Shown piece after piece: positions 25,710 through 34,525 of a stretch of DNA of 35,641 bases (positions within the stretch are counted from its first letter, which is position 1; each line of letters starts with the position of its first letter). The DNA is from JANNVZ01 sp031418455 (lineage in GTDB: Bacteria > Bacteroidota > Bacteroidia > Flavobacteriales_D > Sanyastnellaceae), in NCBI GenBank assembly GCA_031418455.1, contig JANOXJ010000251.1:1-35641 (forward strand), given 5' to 3'. Made by a program: the position numbers and the translations under genes. The notes beneath the pieces are model-generated. The model worked only from the letters and a program-made list of their open reading frames with translations. It searched no databases and was not told where the DNA came from.

Positions 25710-25943
25710 ATGAAAAAAGAATACAGCAACGGAGAAGTTACCATTATATGGCAACCTGACTTGTGCATCCACTGTGGCAATTGTGCCAAAGGATTGCCCG
25801 CAGTATTTCATCCAAGAGTGCTACCGTGGATTACTGCAGACGAAGCTACTACTCACCAAATTATTGACCAGGTAACAAAGTGTCCAAGTGGTGCGCTTAG
25901 TTATAGAATGAATGCAGACCAAGGTGAATCCAACCCAACCTAA
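25710..25943 (+). CDS. YjdI-like 4Fe-4S mono-cluster protein
   Basis: The 77-residue protein contains four cysteines, Cys19, Cys22, Cys25 and Cys58, in 'DLCIHCGNCAKGLPAVF' and 'VTKCPSGALSY'. This is the Fer4_19/YjdI pattern, a single [4Fe-4S] cluster of unknown role. In many bacteria YjdI-type proteins are encoded with small GNAT-family proteins, and an acyltransferase-like gene precedes it here, although of a larger type. Its stop codon directly abuts the start of the MFS gene, so the two are certainly co-transcribed and probably coupled in translation. Confidence 0.9.
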   Translation: MKKEYSNGEVTIIWQPDLCIHCGNCAKGLPAVFHPRVLPWITADEATTHQIIDQVTKCPSGALSYRMNADQGESNPT

Positions 25944-27194
25944 ATGCAATTAAAAAACGAAAAATGGCTACTTGCCGTACTTGCAGCCATTCAATTCACC
26001 AACATAGTGGATTTTATGATTATGATGCCCATGGGCGACATACTCAAAAAATCACTTGACATAAGCCCTGGCAAATACGGTCTGCTTGTATCATCCTACG
26101 GACTTGCTGCAGGCGTCACTTCATTCTTAGGTGTATTTTATTTAGATTATTTAGACCGCAAAAAAGCCTTACTGACAGCCTATTTCGGTTTCATGTTAGG
26201 CACACTCAGCAGCGCCATTATTCCTACTACCGACAGTGCTGAGGTTAACTATTATCTGTTTATTGGCACACGCATATTTACGGGTATTACAGGCGGACTA
26301 CTAGGTGGATTAGTGCTTTCCATAGTAGGCGATACTATACCGCTGGAGCGCAGAGGCAAAGCCATGGCAGTGGTTACAATAGCGTTTTCATTAGCATCCA
26401 TTTTAGGTATTCCCATTTCCCTTATGTTAGTAGATGCTTTTGATGGCAACTGGCATGTTCCATTTTATGGTGTTAGCTTAATAAGCATTCCGGTTTGGAT
26501 ATTGGGGTATAAAATAATTCCAAGCATGACAGCTCACTTAGCTGCTGCCAGAGCCAGACACAACAGGTTCGATACTATTAAACTTGCATTTACCACTCCG
26601 CAGCAGCGCACCGCTCTGCTGTTTACCATATTGCTGGTGCTAGGTCAGTTTACCGTCATTAGTTTTCTTACTCCATTTTATGTAAACAATGTGGGTGTGC
26701 AGCAAACTGATGTAAAATACATATACCTGGTAGGAGGCTTAGCCACCGTGGTTAGTGGGTTTATGATAGGGCGCTTGGTGGACAGTCTTGGACGCTTTCG
26801 CATTTTTACCATTTTCGCTTTGTTATCCATAATACCAGTGCTCATCATTACTCACTTATCGGTAGTGCCGTTTTGGGTGGTACTCATTATTGCTGCGTTC
26901 TTCTTCATATTTATAGGAGGCCGCATGATTCCGGCTAATACCATAACAAGCGCAGTGGTGCCGCCCGAGCACCGCGCAGGCTTTATGAGTCTAAATAGTG
27001 CTTGCATGTCGTTAGCCAGCGGCAGCAGTGCAGCTCTGGCAGGAGCTATGGTGAGCCAGGCCGACAAAAACAGCCCCATTTACGGGTACGAAAAGGTGGG
27101 TTATGTGGCGGTGGCTGCCACTATTGCGTCTCTTTTTCTTATTAGAATTTTAAAAGGAATGGCAGCCAATGTGTCCAAACCGTTAAAAAGTTAG
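25944..27194 (+). CDS. MFS transporter
   Basis: The 416-residue protein has twelve predicted helices and fits the drug/sugar-efflux branch (DHA1/AraJ-like) of the major facilitator superfamily. 'FTNIVDFMIMMPMGDIL' in helix 1 and 'GVFYLDYLDRKKALL' between helices 2 and 3 correspond to the family's A-motif region; the repeat of it, 'GFMIGRLVDSLGRFRIFT', is in the second half. It is likely a proton-driven exporter. Substrate unknown; its position right behind the acyltransferase-like and 4Fe-4S genes suggests that it may move a related compound. Confidence 0.9.
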   Translation: MQLKNEKWLLAVLAAIQFTNIVDFMIMMPMGDILKKSLDISPGKYGLLVSSYGLAAGVTSFLGVFYLDYLDRKKALLTAYFGFMLGTLSSAIIPTTDSAEVNYYLFIGTRIFTGITGGLLGGLVLSIVGDTIPLERRGKAMAVVTIAFSLASILGIPISLMLVDAFDGNWHVPFYGVSLISIPVWILGYKIIPSMTAHLAAARARHNRFDTIKLAFTTPQQRTALLFTILLVLGQFTVISFLTPFYVNNVGVQQTDVKYIYLVGGLATVVSGFMIGRLVDSLGRFRIFTIFALLSIIPVLIITHLSVVPFWVVLIIAAFFFIFIGGRMIPANTITSAVVPPEHRAGFMSLNSACMSLASGSSAALAGAMVSQADKNSPIYGYEKVGYVAVAATIASLFLIRILKGMAANVSKPLKS

Positions 27195-27273
27195 CCCTAC
27201 TGCGCTATTACAAAAAGATTTCTTCCGTCTATTTTCGCCCAGAAAATTATTATTCAATTACAATAAAATATAC

Positions 27274-27522
27274 ATGCGGATTGTTGCGCAAATACCTCAT
27301 CCTAAATTGAAAATTTCTATTTTTCAGTACAATGAAAAATACATAATTGAACTAGAGGCTGCGCAATACAAGCAAACCTATAAAATAAGCGTGGACAGCG
27401 TAAATAGTTTGGAAGAAGTAAAAGCCCTTTGTACCGATGAGTTGCTTGAAAATTCTATGAAACGTTTTTCGCAAATGCATGCTGATTTTGCCACAGCTTT
27501 TAAAACTATTTCAAATACTTAA
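27274..27522 (+). CDS. Small conserved-looking protein, unknown function
   Basis: I do not recognise this 82-residue protein. It is soluble, without signal peptide or membrane helix. A beta-rich first half ('KISIFQYNEKYIIELEAAQY') is followed by helix-forming sequence ('SLEEVKALCTDELLENSMKRF'). The ATG at 27274 follows an AT-rich leader, with TATTTTCG (27230-27237), one mismatch from the -7 consensus, about 36 bases upstream. It lies 9 bases before the Skp-like gene and is probably in the same transcript. Confidence 0.75.
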   Translation: MRIVAQIPHPKLKISIFQYNEKYIIELEAAQYKQTYKISVDSVNSLEEVKALCTDELLENSMKRFSQMHADFATAFKTISNT

Positions 27523-27531
27523 TTAAATTAT

Positions 27532-28161
27532 ATGCTTTCAAAAATTTCTCTTGCCATAAGCTTAATTCTTTCTGTTGCTGTTGGCTACCTGCTATTTAAA
27601 AAACCAACTGCAGGAACAACCACCGTGGGCAACGAACAAGTAGAAGTAGCCCCAGCGCTGCAGAGCGAGGGTGGCCCAAAACCTACTGTGCTGGCATATA
27701 TAAATGGAGATACACTGAATGCACAATACAAATACATAGTAGAAAAAACCAATCAGCTGAATGGAAGAATGGATGCTGCTGAGAAAAAAATAAAAGCTGA
27801 ATATGCAAAGCGCCAGAAAGAACTACAAACCTGGGAGGAATATGCGCAAAAAAACAAACTAACCCCGGAAGAACAGCAAACTGCTGCTGAAGAACTACAG
27901 CGCTTGCAAACAGAAATGCAAGCTATTGAAGAACGTGAACACGGCACACTAGTGCAGCAGGAAGAAGAATTGCAAAAGGAACTGATGAAACGTGTAAATA
28001 CTTATGTAGAAAAATTTGCTAAAGAAAAAGGACTGGATTATGTGGTGAACTACCAAAGCGGATTTCAGTTTATACTCTATGGCAACAAAGGCTACGACAT
28101 TACCTCTGAAGTAGTGGCAGGCCTCAATGCAGAATACGAAGTAGAAAAAGGTGGCAAATAA
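27532..28161 (+). CDS. Skp/OmpH-like periplasmic chaperone
   Basis: The 209-residue protein has an N-terminal hydrophobic signal or anchor (about 4-21) and a long helical hairpin rich in Glu, Gln and Lys (about 75-165), as in the tentacles of Skp/OmpH. The beta segments that bracket it, 'TVLAYINGDTLNAQYKYI' and 'KGLDYVVNYQSGFQFILYG', are typical of Bacteroidota OmpH family proteins. It should escort unfolded outer-membrane proteins to the Bam complex. BamA itself is not in the window. It may remain anchored, because no clear cleavage site follows the hydrophobic segment. Confidence 0.87.
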   Translation: MLSKISLAISLILSVAVGYLLFKKPTAGTTTVGNEQVEVAPALQSEGGPKPTVLAYINGDTLNAQYKYIVEKTNQLNGRMDAAEKKIKAEYAKRQKELQTWEEYAQKNKLTPEEQQTAAEELQRLQTEMQAIEEREHGTLVQQEEELQKELMKRVNTYVEKFAKEKGLDYVVNYQSGFQFILYGNKGYDITSEVVAGLNAEYEVEKGGK

Positions 28162-28246
28162 TTTTTAAGAAATTTAGCGTTATAATTAAGAATTTCTGAC
28201 ATTAATAAAAACAACAACATTCGCTCAAAACTGAAGCTGAAATAAA

Positions 28247-28795
28247 ATGACACTGGCAGACCAAAAACTGAAACAAAACGTATCTGAATACATCATCTTC
28301 ATGTGGCAAATGGAAGATTTGGTGCGCGCAGTGTATTTTGATACAGAGGCGCTGGATGAATTCATACACACCTATTGCCCCAACGAGGAAGCATTTGGAC
28401 CAGAGAAAAAATGGTTTGAAAACCTGATTAGAAAAATGCGCAGCGAAAGGGTAGAGCAGCGAGGCCATTTGAGCGAGATACACGAACTACTTTTCGAACT
28501 CAATTATTTGCACAACACGCTTATTAATGTGTTGAAAGAGTCTACATACCTTGACCTTTACCGCAAAGCACAGCCCAACATACAAGACTACCTGCAGCGC
28601 AGCGATGGCAAACCTACCAACGATGTGGAGACCTGCCTTACTGCCCTCTACGGAATGCTCCTGCTAAGACTGAAAAAAGAACCAATAACAGAAGAAACAC
28701 AGCAGGCTATGAAAACCTTTAGCGACCTGTTGGCAAGATTGGCTCACCACTATGGTCTTATGAAAAAAGGTGAAATGAATTTTGCCCTGAATTAG
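28247..28795 (+). CDS. DUF4924 family protein
   Basis: The 182-residue, mostly helical soluble protein matches the Bacteroidota DUF4924 family. Markers are 'KLKQNVSEYIIFMWQMEDLVRA' at the start, 'RGHLSEIHELLFELNYLHNTL' in the middle and 'LARLAHHYGLMKKGEMNF' near the end. Function is unknown. It is 85 bases downstream of the Skp-like gene and could share its transcript. Confidence 0.82.
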   Translation: MTLADQKLKQNVSEYIIFMWQMEDLVRAVYFDTEALDEFIHTYCPNEEAFGPEKKWFENLIRKMRSERVEQRGHLSEIHELLFELNYLHNTLINVLKESTYLDLYRKAQPNIQDYLQRSDGKPTNDVETCLTALYGMLLLRLKKEPITEETQQAMKTFSDLLARLAHHYGLMKKGEMNFALN

Positions 28796-28841
28796 AGCAT
28801 TTTAGACCCTCAAGCAACTACTTTTCCTGTTCCGAAGTCTA

Positions 28842-28849
28842 TACATTTG
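28842..28849 (+). promoter_or_regulatory. Possible -7 box of the T9SS repeat protein gene
   Basis: TACATTTG is an exact TAnnTTTG match, leaving an 79-base leader before the ATG at 28929. No TTG stands at the -33 distance. Confidence 0.35.
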
Positions 28850-28928
28850 GATAAATGTGCTTATTTTAGCTGTGCTTTAAAAATTGCCTGAGCTCAAATA
28901 GGGTTCCTTTATTCTGATTTAGACCAAA

Positions 28929-31900
28929 ATGAAACGCGGATTTTTCCTCACCATTCATGTTGCTTTTGTTTGTGTTATGCTATTATGCGTTAACACTATT
29001 TCCGCGCAATTAACTGTAAACAATGCGGTGAATGCAGCCGATGGCGTGCCCAACGTGCTTCTAGGTACTGGTGTTACTGTAACCAACATAAATTTCTCCG
29101 GTACTCCTGAGCAAATAGGATCTTTTAACTGCGCAGGTGGTTGCAACCTTAATTTAAGTTCTGGCTTAGTAATAGGCACAGGCAATATAGACCAAACCCC
29201 CGGCAACTCTGGCGGCACATCGTCTGCAGGGCCCTCTTCTGGTTTTGGAGCCTCAGACCTTGACCTTGTGGAACTAAGTGGTAATACCCTGAATGATGCC
29301 GCAGTGTTGCAATTCGATTTTGTGGCCACAGGTAGTAGCATTTCATTCAATTTTGTATTTGGCAGCGAAGAATATCCTGAATTTGTAAATGGTGGTTACA
29401 ACGATGCATTCGGATTTTTCCTAAGCGGACCGGGTATTACAGGCCCCTACCTGAACAATGCTGCCAACATTGCGCTTATCCCAAACACAAATACACCCGT
29501 TACTATTGACAACGTAAACTCCGGCCTCAATTCCACTTATTATGTAAACAACAACAATAGTGTAGGCAATACTAACGTGGTAGAATGCGATGGCTTTACT
29601 ACTGTGCTTACAGCTTCGGCCGATGTTATTTGCGGTCAAAGCTACCATATAAAAATTGCCATAGCCGATGCAGGCGATACAGGATATGACTCATTTGTTT
29701 TCTTAGAAAGCGATAGTTTTACAAGTAGCAATCTATCTGCAACACTCACCTCCCCTAACCTGTCGCCACCCGGTGGTGGTTTGTATGAGGGATGTCAAGC
29801 GGGCAATATTGTTTTTAATGTGCCTGAACTAACCACTCCCCAAATTTTTCAATTATCATATACCGGCACAGCTATTTATGGAGTTGATTATGATTCCATA
29901 CCAACTCAAATCACCTTTCCTGCAAACCAAAGCCAACTTGTAATTGGTATTGATGCCATTGCCGATGGATTTTTAGAAGGATCTGAAACGCTTACTGTGA
30001 CCATTTTAGGTGCTACATCTTGCGGGCAAAATGTAGATGTGGATGTAATAATATCTGACTTGCCGGCATTGAATGTGAACACCCCAGATGTGCCTATAAA
30101 TTGTGGACAGCAGGCAACACTTTCGCCTAACGTGAGTGGTGGCTTAGGCAACTATGTAGTGCAATGGCAAAGCGGACCTACTAGCCCTACATACACGGTA
30201 TCGCCAAGTGTTCCTACCTCTTACAACTTTACAGTTACCGATACATGTGGCGTGGCTGCATACAATGGCGTGGCCAATGTGGTATTTATAGACAATCCTC
30301 CTTTGTTGCTCTCTATAGGGCCAGACCAGGCACTTACCTGTCTGGACGATATAAATATGAGTGCCAGCGTAAGTGGTGGGTTTGGCACATATGATTATGC
30401 GTGGACTTCTAATGGTGTGCCAATTGGCAGCAGCTCATCCATTGCATATTCTACTAATAATGCCACTCAAATTATTCTTACAGTAACTGACGATTGTGGT
30501 GAATCTATTAGCGACCTTGCTAATGTGACTTTCCCTCCGGTGCCTATGACAGCAAACTTAGGACCTGACATGGCTGTAACTTGTATAGAAGAAAATTTGC
30601 TGCAACCAACAGTAACAGGAGGTGTAGGAACCTACACTTATTCATGGTCTACTCAAGCTGGCAACCTAGGCAATGGAACTACACTGCTCTTTCAAACAGA
30701 CGAAGATGTAAGTGTAGCCGTAACCGTGCAAGATGAGTGTGGCAACTCTGACACAGATGAAATAAGCATAGCAGTGCCGCAAGTAGCCATGACCTCTGAC
30801 ATAGGCAACGACCTAACAATAACTTGTATAGACGCTATACCAGTTAGTGCTAATGTAGCCGGTGGCGTGGGCAACTATAGCTACACCTGGAATTTGAATA
30901 ATGTAGTGGTGGGAAGCGGACAAACTTATACTGTGGTGACAGATAATGATGGAGCACTTACATTAACCGTTACTGACCAATGCGGCAACTCCACTACTGA
31001 CAATATAGATATAGATGTGCCCCCAGTGCCTATTGCAGTAGATGCAGGCAACAACCTAACGGTAACATGCCTCGACAATTCAACATTGACAGCAACAGTA
31101 AATGGTGGCGTTGGTACATACTCTTACCAATGGCTCGCAGGGCTTACCAACCTTGGCACACAAGCTTCTATCAATTACCAAACGGATCAAAATCAAACAG
31201 TGACATTGTTGGTAACGGACCAATGCGGCAATACAAATACCGATGTGTTAACCATAGATGTGCCACCTGTGCCTATAACTGCTAATGCAGGTAGCGACCT
31301 TAGTGTTACTTGTCTTGATGTGTCGCCACTTGCAGTGCAAGCTAATGGAGGTGTGGGTACATACAGCTACCAATGGTCTAACGGTATAAATACAATAGGG
31401 CTGAATGCTACTGTAAACTACCAGGCTGCAAATACCCAAGCCATAACCGTAGTGGTAATAGACCAATGCGGCAATACCGACACTGACCAATTAACAATAG
31501 ACGTTCCGCCAGTACCTGTTTTTGCATATGCAGGTGAAGACATGTCGGTAACATGCATAGACATAAGCATACTTAGCGGAAGTGCCACAGGTGGTGTAGG
31601 TGCATATGCTTACCAATGGACAGATGCAGATGGTGCAGTGGGTGGCTCGGCCAATGTAAATTATCAGACTGATGCCAATAGCATAGTAGTGCTAACCGTA
31701 ACTGACCAGTGTGGCAATACTGATGTAGATGATGTATTAGTGGAAGTGCCTGCAGTGCCCGTGGTATTAGTTGCTTCTAACGATACCATTATTTGCTTAG
31801 GAGAAAGTGCTACTTTCTATGCTCAAGCCACAGGCGGTGTTACAGACATTACTTACGAATGGGACTTAACACCTGAAAATAATTTCTCGCAATACACAGT

Positions 31901-32495
31901 ATATCCCACCGCATCGCAAGCCATACCTTTAATGGCTTATGATGAGTGCGGCAATTCTGCAAGCACCACTGTGTATGTAACAGTGCTGGATGTGCACCCA
32001 AGTTTTATAGCAGAATATGTGGATGACAATACAGTGCAGTTCACAAACCTTACACCCGATGCAGATGTGATTGAATGGATTTTTAACGATGGCACTACCT
32101 CATCAGAATTAAATCCAGTGCACACATTTCTAACTGCTAATGACTGGCAGGCCACATTGGTAGCCACCGTGGAGCCTGGCTGCTCGCGCACTATAAGCCA
32201 AGACTATCAGCCAATGGGAGCCATATTCGTTCCTAATTGTTTTACTCCCGACAATGATGGAGTAAATGATTTTCTTTTTGTAGAAGGACATGATATTGCC
32301 AAATTCGAATGGTCAATATATAATCGCTGGGGCGAAAAAATATACACCAGCACTGACATGAGTATGCCATGGGATGGCTCATGTAAGAATGGTGAATACT
32401 ATGTGCCTGATGGAGTATACCAATATCAGATAGTGGCTTGGGGAGAGCGCAACAACATTATAGAAAGACAAGGCAGTGTTTTAATCATTCGCTAA
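28929..32495 (+). CDS. T9SS-exported surface protein: choice-of-anchor L, eight SprB-like repeats, type B sorting domain
   Basis: The 1188-residue protein has a signal peptide (1-26). A choice-of-anchor L domain follows (about 27-265, with 'FNFVFGSEEYPEFV') and then a Calx-beta-like domain (about 273-379, 'YGVDYDSIPTQITFPA'). Eight tandem Ig/SprB-like repeats cover 380-1023. Each has a 'TC' or 'NC' cysteine near its start, 'GGVGTYSYQW' in the middle and 'VTDQCGN' near the end, so each may carry one disulfide. A PKD-like domain (1024-1094) precedes the C-terminal CHU_C/gliding-motility-associated sorting domain (1101-1188, 'NCFTPDNDGVNDFLFVEG', 'IYNRWGEKIYTS', 'DGVYQYQIVAWG'). The protein should pass the outer membrane through the type IX system and work as an adhesin or gliding-related surface protein. 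The repeats have a period of 243 bases. Confidence 0.93.
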   Translation: MKRGFFLTIHVAFVCVMLLCVNTISAQLTVNNAVNAADGVPNVLLGTGVTVTNINFSGTPEQIGSFNCAGGCNLNLSSGLVIGTGNIDQTPGNSGGTSSAGPSSGFGASDLDLVELSGNTLNDAAVLQFDFVATGSSISFNFVFGSEEYPEFVNGGYNDAFGFFLSGPGITGPYLNNAANIALIPNTNTPVTIDNVNSGLNSTYYVNNNNSVGNTNVVECDGFTTVLTASADVICGQSYHIKIAIADAGDTGYDSFVFLESDSFTSSNLSATLTSPNLSPPGGGLYEGCQAGNIVFNVPELTTPQIFQLSYTGTAIYGVDYDSIPTQITFPANQSQLVIGIDAIADGFLEGSETLTVTILGATSCGQNVDVDVIISDLPALNVNTPDVPINCGQQATLSPNVSGGLGNYVVQWQSGPTSPTYTVSPSVPTSYNFTVTDTCGVAAYNGVANVVFIDNPPLLLSIGPDQALTCLDDINMSASVSGGFGTYDYAWTSNGVPIGSSSSIAYSTNNATQIILTVTDDCGESISDLANVTFPPVPMTANLGPDMAVTCIEENLLQPTVTGGVGTYTYSWSTQAGNLGNGTTLLFQTDEDVSVAVTVQDECGNSDTDEISIAVPQVAMTSDIGNDLTITCIDAIPVSANVAGGVGNYSYTWNLNNVVVGSGQTYTVVTDNDGALTLTVTDQCGNSTTDNIDIDVPPVPIAVDAGNNLTVTCLDNSTLTATVNGGVGTYSYQWLAGLTNLGTQASINYQTDQNQTVTLLVTDQCGNTNTDVLTIDVPPVPITANAGSDLSVTCLDVSPLAVQANGGVGTYSYQWSNGINTIGLNATVNYQAANTQAITVVVIDQCGNTDTDQLTIDVPPVPVFAYAGEDMSVTCIDISILSGSATGGVGAYAYQWTDADGAVGGSANVNYQTDANSIVVLTVTDQCGNTDVDDVLVEVPAVPVVLVASNDTIICLGESATFYAQATGGVTDITYEWDLTPENNFSQYTVYPTASQAIPLMAYDECGNSASTTVYVTVLDVHPSFIAEYVDDNTVQFTNLTPDADVIEWIFNDGTTSSELNPVHTFLTANDWQATLVATVEPGCSRTISQDYQPMGAIFVPNCFTPDNDGVNDFLFVEGHDIAKFEWSIYNRWGEKIYTSTDMSMPWDGSCKNGEYYVPDGVYQYQIVAWGERNNIIERQGSVLIIR
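30240..31960 (+). repeat. In-frame tandem repeat region (81-codon period)
   Basis: The codons for the conserved Asp of 'D-x-CG' start at 30240, 30489, 30732, 30975, 31218, 31461, 31704 and 31941. The five intervals from 30489 to 31704 are exactly 243 bases; the outer intervals are 249 and 237 bases. Around 30975, 31218 and 31461 the DNA itself is nearly identical (GACCAATGCGGCAA). The repeats lie inside the T9SS protein gene. Confidence 0.9.
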
Positions 32496-32563
32496 GCTTT
32501 ACGTTCACTGCGCAAAAAAGAAATCTATTCAGTATTTGAAGTTTAAAAACCTTGATTTAACTT

Positions 32564-32989
32564 CTAAGGCTTTACTTCAAGTTTTTCAGCACCTACAATT
32601 ACGTAATGACTGTCGCCACGCCATGGCAAAGTTTTGCGATACTCTTCATATTGCAAGCGTATGCATGCATTAGGGTCAAGTTGCAATTGAATGAGCTTCT
32701 CCTCCACTTGCTCATCTATTACTGAGAATACGAATGTGGTAGGAGCGCTTATAATATCTCTGCATCCTTCTGTAAGGTAGCCTTCGGTGGTTTTAAAAAT
32801 ATTGCCCTTTGTGCTTATTTTTATATCCTTTCCTATTCTATCGCCTTTGCTATAGGCATTGTAATAAAACCAATAGATATACCCCGAAAAAATAACTAAC
32901 ACCAACAAGGCAATTTTAATAATCCATCCGCGCAGTTTGCTTTTTGGTGCAGTTACCGGGCTTGTTGTTGAGGTTGTATCAGTTGCCAT
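32564..32989 (-). CDS. Small membrane-anchored protein conserved in Bacteroidota
   Basis: The 141-residue protein has a Ser/Thr-rich N-terminus, one membrane helix (about 24-42) and a folded domain. 'YNAYSKGDRIGKDIKISTKG', 'FKTTEGYLTEG' and 'LPWRGDSHYVIVGAEKLE' fit a family common in Bacteroidota that databases have sometimes labelled 6-phosphogluconate dehydrogenase; nothing in the sequence supports that activity. Function is unknown. It is convergent with the T9SS protein gene. TATATTTG (minus strand, 33066-33059) is an exact -7 box match 69 bases upstream, without a clear -33 element. Confidence 0.75.
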   Translation of the reverse strand: MATDTTSTTSPVTAPKSKLRGWIIKIALLVLVIFSGYIYWFYYNAYSKGDRIGKDIKISTKGNIFKTTEGYLTEGCRDIISAPTTFVFSVIDEQVEEKLIQLQLDPNACIRLQYEEYRKTLPWRGDSHYVIVGAEKLEVKP

Positions 32990-33251
32990 TGTATTACAAT
33001 TTCAGTTGTTTTACTACTTAGTTCTTTGCTATTGGCGGCTAAATTAACTTAACATGCTCAAATATAACAATGCTTGAATTGCTTGCTGCTCGCACAAATA
33101 AACTTTTAGCTCCGCTTCATATGCCACGTTTGCAACTTTAAAGTCGGCTAGAGGCCACTGAATTCTCTAAACTCGAGTTGAACTTTTCACCATTGTCCTT
33201 GTTCTAATCTTTAGTTTCTACAATATTTCAGACACAAAAGACCATTTTCTC

Positions 33252-33602
33252 ATGAAAAAAATTTATCACTTAGCCACGTGCAGCACCTGTCAGGGAATTA
33301 TTGATGAATTTGGTGCAAAGGCCAAAGGCTTTGAAAAACAAGATATAAAAACCGAAAAAATAACTCCAGGCCAATTGGACGAGATGAAGGCACTTGCTGG
33401 CACTTATGAGGAGTTGTTTAGCCGCAGAGCTTTAAAATACCGTGAGCTTGGTCTGAATGAAAAAACGCTTACCGAAAAAGATTATCGCAAATTCATACTG
33501 GAAGAATACACCTTTTTGCGCAGACCTGTTGTAATAAATGGAGATAAAATATTTGTGGGCAATGCCCCAAAAACAGTAGCCGCAGCCAAGGCCACCATGT
33601 AA
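33252..33602 (+). CDS. ArsC/Spx-family protein
   Basis: The 116-residue protein has the ArsC-like thioredoxin fold. It starts 'MKKIYHLATCSTCQGIIDEF', with Cys10 and Cys13 as a CxxC pair, and has the family segment 'EEYTFLRRPVVINGDKIFVG' with Arg90 and Arg91 near the end. The cysteine numbering is like that of Spx, the redox-sensing transcription regulator, whereas classical ArsC uses one N-terminal cysteine. It may therefore be a reductase, an arsenate reductase-like protein or a redox switch. No ars genes are close. It appears monocistronic, with about 260 bases of non-coding sequence before it. Confidence 0.85.
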   Translation: MKKIYHLATCSTCQGIIDEFGAKAKGFEKQDIKTEKITPGQLDEMKALAGTYEELFSRRALKYRELGLNEKTLTEKDYRKFILEEYTFLRRPVVINGDKIFVGNAPKTVAAAKATM

Positions 33603-33712
33603 TTTTAGGTCTACATTCACTTAAAAATATATTTGGTTAATAAACCTTAATTGAATCACACTGCTTGTGTTAGGTTCCATACTTTGGCCTTCCACTTCAT
33701 TTATTCAATTTC

Positions 33713-34501
33713 TTGAAAATTTCTATCCGCGAATTATGGGTTTTTGGTTATAAGAATGCCCTATCCTGCCTTTTTCCGGTTACCATTTTTGTCCTGTTGG
33801 CATTGTCCAAATTCATTGCATTGGGGCCATTGCCCCGATACGATTTTTTGCTCATAGCCTGCATAGTGGTGCAAATAGCCATGGTGCTAACTAAGTTGGA
33901 AACGAAAGACGAGGCGGTTGTTATTACCCTATTTCATTTATTGGGTGTAAGCATGGAAATTTTTAAAGTAAACATGGGCTCATGGAGTTATCCTGAATTT
34001 GCCTATTCGAAAATTGCAGGAGTGCCCTTGTATAGCGGCTTTATGTATGCCAGTGTAGCCAGTTTTATGTGTCAGGCATGGCGTCATTTTCAACTTTCCA
34101 TATCAGGCTGGCCAAAATCAATAGTGGCCTGGATACTGGCCATTGGTATTTATTTTAATTTCTATACTCACCACTTTATGGTGGACTTACGGTGGCCGCT
34201 TCTGGCGCTGGTGCTTATTGCATTTTATAAAAGCAAGGTCCATTTCGTTACCACAATCAAAAGGTTTATGCCAGTATCCCTTTCCTTTTTACTTATTGGC
34301 TTTTTCATATGGCTTGCAGAAAATATTGCTACCTTTTTTGGAGCATGGAAATATGCCCACCAGCATGATGGATGGGCCATGGTAAGCCTTCATAAAGTAA
34401 TAGCCTGGACCCTTATGTCCATTGTAAGCTATATTATTGTAGCGCAATTAAAATTCATAAAATCTAATATTGCGGGCAGTGAAAACCAGCCCATAGAATG
34501 A
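33713..34501 (+). CDS. DUF817 family integral membrane protein
   Basis: The 262-residue protein has about eight hydrophobic helices. 'ELWVFGYKNALSCLFPVTIFVLL', 'GSWSYPEFAYSKIAGVPLYSGFMYASVASF' (in parts) and 'ENIATFFGAWKYAHQHDGW' are hallmarks of DUF817 proteins, whose function is unknown. The TTG at 33713 is the only plausible start: the frame is closed by a TAG at 33671 and has no ATG before residue 59 or so. The dapF gene begins 24 bases after its stop. Confidence 0.87.
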   Translation: MKISIRELWVFGYKNALSCLFPVTIFVLLALSKFIALGPLPRYDFLLIACIVVQIAMVLTKLETKDEAVVITLFHLLGVSMEIFKVNMGSWSYPEFAYSKIAGVPLYSGFMYASVASFMCQAWRHFQLSISGWPKSIVAWILAIGIYFNFYTHHFMVDLRWPLLALVLIAFYKSKVHFVTTIKRFMPVSLSFLLIGFFIWLAENIATFFGAWKYAHQHDGWAMVSLHKVIAWTLMSIVSYIIVAQLKFIKSNIAGSENQPIE

Positions 34502-34505
34502 GACT

Positions 34506-34513
34506 TACATTTG
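34506..34513 (+). promoter_or_regulatory. Possible -7 box before dapF
   Basis: TACATTTG is an exact TAnnTTTG match, 12 bases before the dapF ATG, in the short gap after the DUF817 gene. No TTG is found at the -33 distance. Confidence 0.35.
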
Positions 34514-34525
34514 CAATGAATAATT

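Noticed and set aside
30240..31960. Regular repeats as a CRISPR array
   Set aside because: The period is 243 bases, the repeats are diverged and in frame, and they encode Ig-like modules; there are no cas genes.
32538..32564. Imperfect inverted repeat between convergent genes
   Set aside because: AT-rich stem with a bulge and no T-tract; too weak to call a terminator.
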